DNA from: Pseudovibrio zosterae
Lineage (GTDB): Bacteria; Pseudomonadota; Alphaproteobacteria; Rhizobiales; Stappiaceae
Length of the DNA: 64,000 nt
Reading direction: 5' to 3'
Assembly (NCBI RefSeq): GCF_033843645.1
Contig: NZ_JAWXVZ010000015.1
Span: 1 to 64,000 of the forward strand
Both the position numbers and the translations under genes were made by a program. The notes under the pieces were generated by a model. It was not told the DNA's origin. It ran no database searches and worked only from the letters and a program-made list of their open reading frames with translations. Shown here piece by piece: positions 60,846-64,000 of this stretch (position 1 is its first letter; each line of letters starts with the position of its first letter).

Positions 60846-61919
60846 CTAAATTGCTTTTCTGATCTTCCCCGCAAGGTCTTGCGAGCTCAGACGGGGTGGC
60901 CCGTCCGAGTTACGCCGAACCATTGCGGCCGGGACCAGCCTTTGATGGTTTTGCGGATCATCGCCGCGCAAAATGGCGTCGAGGCTCCGCGCAATGTTTT
61001 TGCCCGCATCCTCCATATGCTGGGCAAAAGTGGTAAGCGGGGTGTCCAGATGAGCACCCACCGGCAAGGCGTCATACCCAATGACTGTCAGATCGACACC
61101 CACCTCAAGGCCCAGCTTTCGAGCGCAGTTGATGGCGCCAATGCCAAGTTCATCGGTCATGCATAACAGCGCTGTTGGCGGAGCTTCCTGCATCAACAGC
61201 GCCTTGGCAGCTTCTTCACCGCCCTGTTCACTCAGTTCGCTGGTGCAAGTCAGCTCCGGATCAAAAACCAAGCCGCAGTCTTCAAGACCAGCGCGGTAGC
61301 CTTCATCGCGCTGGCGCGCAAAGTTCCACTTCAATGAGCCCCCAATGAAACCGATACGCCGATGGCCCAACTCGAAGGCATGGGCAACGGCCTGATGCAT
61401 CGCGCCCTCATTGTCGACATCAAACCAGGCGTGTTCGCTACACCTGCTGTCCCGACCGTGGGTGACAAATGGCACGCCGCGCTCCAGCAGATAATCCACC
61501 CGCGGGTCCTCATAGAGCGTCCGAGTGATGATGATGCCGTCCACCTTGCGTGCCGCAAGCATACGGCCATAGGCCGCCAGGGCATCCTCGGCCGTTGCGG
61601 CAGTAGACACCAGAAGGTCCTTGTCCAGTTTGCTGAAGGCGTAGGAAATACCGTTCAGAAATTCGGAGAGGAACGGATTGGTGGCATTTGCTCCGGCGAT
61701 CGGCAGCACCATGCCGACCGTATCAACACGGCCCCGTTTCAGGTTTCGGGCGAGCGAACTGGGACGATAACCAAGCTCCTCAATGGCCTTGAGCACCTGT
61801 TGCCGGGTGGCCTCGGAAATATCGCTGTAGTTGTTCAGAACGCGGGACACCGTGCCCTTGGCTACGCCCACATGGCGCGCAACATCGGCAATGGTCACTG
61901 CTCGTGTCTCGGCTTTCAC
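60846..61919 (-). CDS. LacI-family transcriptional regulator of the glycoside operon
   Basis: Regulator of 357 residues, first gene of its operon. The helix-turn-helix is TIADVARHVGVAKGTVSRVL, the hinge is ELGYRPSSLARNLKRG, and the effector domain contains GMVLPIAGANATNPFLSEF and VIGYDALPVGAHLDTPLTTF. The start is a GTG at 61919 with GGAGAAGG just ahead. Three palindromic operator candidates with central CG or AAG lie 80-160 bases upstream, so autoregulation of the whole operon is likely. The inducer is presumably the glycoside or its hydrolysis product. Confidence 0.93.
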   Translation of the reverse strand: MKAETRAVTIADVARHVGVAKGTVSRVLNNYSDISEATRQQVLKAIEELGYRPSSLARNLKRGRVDTVGMVLPIAGANATNPFLSEFLNGISYAFSKLDKDLLVSTAATAEDALAAYGRMLAARKVDGIIITRTLYEDPRVDYLLERGVPFVTHGRDSRCSEHAWFDVDNEGAMHQAVAHAFELGHRRIGFIGGSLKWNFARQRDEGYRAGLEDCGLVFDPELTCTSELSEQGGEEAAKALLMQEAPPTALLCMTDELGIGAINCARKLGLEVGVDLTVIGYDALPVGAHLDTPLTTFAQHMEDAGKNIARSLDAILRGDDPQNHQRLVPAAMVRRNSDGPPRLSSQDLAGKIRKAI

Positions 61920-62510
61920 CCGCCTTCTCCCCGTCTACCTCCAAACGCTGCAGCTTTTTCCGCTTCATGCTGTTCGGATCTCCCAATAAAAGACTACAAA
62001 ATCGGTTTTGGAAGTCAACAAAATCGGTTTCGGTGCGGTATTTTTATTGTTTTCAGCATTTCTACGAAACAAGGTTTCGGTGCATGGAGAACAGGTTGCT
62101 TTGTTTAAAAAACCGCCCCTCACCTCCCGCAGAAACAGTCATAATGAAGGTGCGGCCCGCCCCTTGAAGGGGCAAACCCGATACAACTGAGTCGCTCAAG
62201 CCACGAACGGCGCAGGGCACATGCTCCTCTCCCGCTTGGGTTCAAGGGGCTCGATCCAGCCTGACCGCCCTATAAATCAGGCAAGGTCACTCCGCCTACA
62301 ATCAGCGCTGCGGCTGCTTCTTTCGTCACATGGAAATCCGCCCGAACAGTTCTCTCAGCGTCTCCTTGGAGGCGGAAAACGCTTGATCAGCTGGCAAAAT
62401 CCGGCGATCTTCACGTCAGACCGCAGGCCACTTGGAGAATGTCGGGCTTGAACGAACTGCACCTTTCAGAGGATGCACTTGCGCGGTCTGCCACCGGCAA
62501 GGAGCACGGC
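61920..62510. other. Intergenic region between the LacI operon and the hydrolase gene
   Basis: About 590 bases between divergent genes. It contains the operator group listed separately and the start of the hydrolase transcript. An in-frame extension of the hydrolase back to 62439 has no ribosome site. Nothing else recognisable is present. Confidence 0.5.
61997..62079 (-). promoter_or_regulatory. Operator cluster upstream of the LacI gene
   Basis: CAAAATCGGTTTTG at 61997-62010, CAAAATCGGTTTCG at 62019-62032 (22 bases later) and CGAAAC-AAG-GTTTCG at 62065-62079. The first two are near-palindromic with the CG centre usual for LacI-family operators; two-turn spacing suggests cooperative binding. 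Confidence 0.75.
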
Positions 62511-63701
62511 ATGCAAGGAATCAAGAGCACTTTGTTTCTGTTTATTGTTGTTGGTGTTCTGGCGTTTTCTTCGCCTGGCCATGCAACTGGCGCCTGGACA
62601 GTGGAGAAGCTCCCGGATGCTCAGGGCTTATACCCGGGCGAGGAAATGCTGACCACCAACGGCATTGAGACACTGTCTTATTTCAAGAAAGGCGATCCGG
62701 ACAAACCTCTGGTCGTTTTTGTGCCGGGCGGATTTCATCTGGCACGCGTCGCCTATGGCTATCCGGGCGGAAATGAGCGGGATTTTTTGGCCTACTGGCT
62801 TGCTCAAGAGGGCTATTCGTTCCTCGGTGCGTCCTATCCGACGGGCAACAAGGTCTATTCCAACGTCTATCCGGCGTTTTCGATCCGTGATTGGGGCAAG
62901 CAGGTTGCCGCAGTTGCCAAGCATTTTTCCGATGAGAATGGTCTTTCAGGCGAGATCATTGTGCTCGGCTGGAGTGCCGGCGGACAAATTGCACAATCGG
63001 TCTATGAGGCATCTCAGGCGGCCGGCCTCGACATGAGCCTTTATGTGTCCATCGCGTCGACCCCGCCGATCCCATTGCTCCTGGCCGCGCCCGGCGCAAT
63101 ATCCAAGGCGGAAAATGGGCTGTCTGCCGCACCGCAATTCTACGACTTGTTCAAGAAATACGTTCTGGCGCAGGACGCGATGAATGGCCATACGATCATG
63201 CCCTGGGACACGTTCGAGAGCCAGGTGCTGGGCGACATTCCAGTGGCGATGAATGCGATCATGATGGCATCGCGCTATGAGAATGGCGAGTTTGTCGAAG
63301 ATCTGGATTGGTCCTTGGCCGACACCGGCGGGTTGAAAGTGACTGATTTTCCGTTCGTGGTGACAATCTCGGGAAACAAGGTTCTGGACAACGATCACGC
63401 GCTCACTGATCGCGGAAACTGGGGCATTTACCAGATCCAGCATCTTTACCGGAACATTGTGCTGCCGGTCCTGTCAAAGTCGGAGGATATTGATCCGGCG
63501 AACTGGCAAAGCCTGATGGACCGGATGAATTATGCGACTTCCGGGGCATTGAATGCGCGTGTTCCGGGAAACCATTTCTTCTGGTACGGCGAAGTCGGTG
63601 CGCGTGAAACCGTTCAACAGCTCGACATGCTGCGTTTGCGGGCCGCCAATCTCATTTCCGATATAGAGGCGGCCGTCGCAACGGTCTCTGTCAAGCAGTG
63701 A
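62511..63701 (+). CDS. Exported alpha/beta-hydrolase-like protein
   Basis: A 396-residue protein with a signal peptide (MQGIKSTLFLFIVVGVLAFS, cleavage near GHA at 29). The start at 62511 has AAGGAG seven bases ahead. The alpha/beta-hydrolase core shows PLVVFVPGGFHLARV (oxyanion region), nucleophile elbow LGWSAGGQI (Ser in GWSAG), and a late His in VPGNHFFWYGE that could complete the triad. It probably acts in the periplasm as an esterase, lipase or peptidase; substrate unknown. It stands alone between the divergent glycoside operon and a convergent MFS gene. Confidence 0.8.
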   Translation: MQGIKSTLFLFIVVGVLAFSSPGHATGAWTVEKLPDAQGLYPGEEMLTTNGIETLSYFKKGDPDKPLVVFVPGGFHLARVAYGYPGGNERDFLAYWLAQEGYSFLGASYPTGNKVYSNVYPAFSIRDWGKQVAAVAKHFSDENGLSGEIIVLGWSAGGQIAQSVYEASQAAGLDMSLYVSIASTPPIPLLLAAPGAISKAENGLSAAPQFYDLFKKYVLAQDAMNGHTIMPWDTFESQVLGDIPVAMNAIMMASRYENGEFVEDLDWSLADTGGLKVTDFPFVVTISGNKVLDNDHALTDRGNWGIYQIQHLYRNIVLPVLSKSEDIDPANWQSLMDRMNYATSGALNARVPGNHFFWYGEVGARETVQQLDMLRLRAANLISDIEAAVATVSVKQ

Positions 63702-63723
63702 GGCCAAACCTGCACCGGGCAGC

Positions 63724-64000
63724 CTAGGCCGCGCCGGGCTCCCTAGGCTGCGCCGGAGCCTCGGACAGTAAGAACATGGCGGTGGCAAATGCCGCCAACA
63801 GCAGCGCGGCACATACGCCAAACACGAAGGGGATGCTGAAACCGGCTGTCAGCATCGCACTTGAGGCGGCCACGCCGATGGTCGACCCGAGCAACCTGAT
63901 GGTAACAACCGTTCCGCTCAGCTGGCCCTGCTCATTGGCCGGTGCAGAGTTGACCGCGATCCGGCGCGAAGGTCCGGCGATGCACACCATCGCAATGCCC
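63724..64000 (-). CDS. MFS transporter, C-terminal part
   Basis: Only the last 91 codons are inside the window. The visible part has two hydrophobic helices: LSGTVVTIRLLGSTIGVAAS and FSIPFVFGVCAALLLAAFAT, followed by a short polar tail. This is the usual end of a drug-efflux type (DHA2) major facilitator protein, where a GTVVTIRLLGSTIG-like segment is typical. The gene is convergent with the hydrolase gene, 22 bases apart. The start and N-terminal half are outside the window. Confidence 0.75.
   Translation of the reverse strand, partial: GIAMVCIAGPSRRIAVNSAPANEQGQLSGTVVTIRLLGSTIGVAASSAMLTAGFSIPFVFGVCAALLLAAFATAMFLLSEAPAQPREPGAA

Overview
The window looks like chromosomal DNA of an alphaproteobacterium. 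Most genes are GC-rich. Binding-protein ABC importers are abundant and arranged in tight operons with ATGA or TGATG overlaps, as in marine or host-associated Hyphomicrobiales and Rhodobacterales (a Stappiaceae/Roseibium-like genome would fit). This is inference from gene content; there is no rRNA, and I saw no tRNA.

Layout. (1) 1-4.2 kb: a dipeptide/oligopeptide-type ABC importer (binding protein, DppB-like and partial DppC-like permeases) divergent from an M20 amidohydrolase. (2) 4.3-11.8 kb: an operon for uptake and cleavage of a glycerophosphodiester-like compound (binding protein, two permeases, ATPase, tandem-domain GDPD, LacI regulator). (3) 11.8-20.3 kb: a type I secretion locus with a large VCBS-repeat substrate, an HlyD adaptor and two unusual ABC proteins. 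Each ABC protein lacks different ATPase motifs, and the promoter-proximal one carries an in-frame stop. (4) 20.3-26.2 kb: a patchwork of IS3 and Tn3 transposase remnants, a lipoprotein, a duplicated pair of secreted Sel1-repeat genes and a homocysteine S-methyltransferase. (5) 26.2-30.9 kb: two surface proteins, an inverse-autotransporter-type barrel with a beta-helix passenger and a classical autotransporter with HAF-like repeats. (6) 31.6-48.3 kb: a stress/arginine region with an ArcD-type antiporter, arginine deiminase, a DUF1269 protein and an MscS channel on the plus strand. Facing it on the minus strand are YfcC, a baeRF-type release-factor homologue, an MFS protein, a patatin phospholipase, a GntP-type permease and an RND pump with its adaptor. 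(7) 48.3-54.4 kb: a defence-like accessory stretch with a truncated nuclease, short periodic repeats, a type I-F-like CRISPR array (13 repeats, 12 spacers, no cas genes in the window), a HipBA pair with palindromic operators, a Tn3 remnant and a wrecked LA2681-type HEPN gene. (8) 54.4-62.1 kb: a LacI-controlled sugar/osmolyte ABC operon with an intracellular GH63-like glycosidase; one permease carries an Ig-like/DUF11-like insert. (9) 62.5-64 kb: an exported alpha/beta hydrolase-like protein and the 3' end of an MFS gene.

How it works together. The three ABC loci each pair uptake with a hydrolase (amidase, phosphodiesterase, glycosidase), and two have their own LacI regulator. The secretion and autotransporter loci suggest investment in surface display. 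Regions 4 and 7 are scarred by transposons and hold most of the irregular features. All calls come from reading the sequence; no database search was possible.
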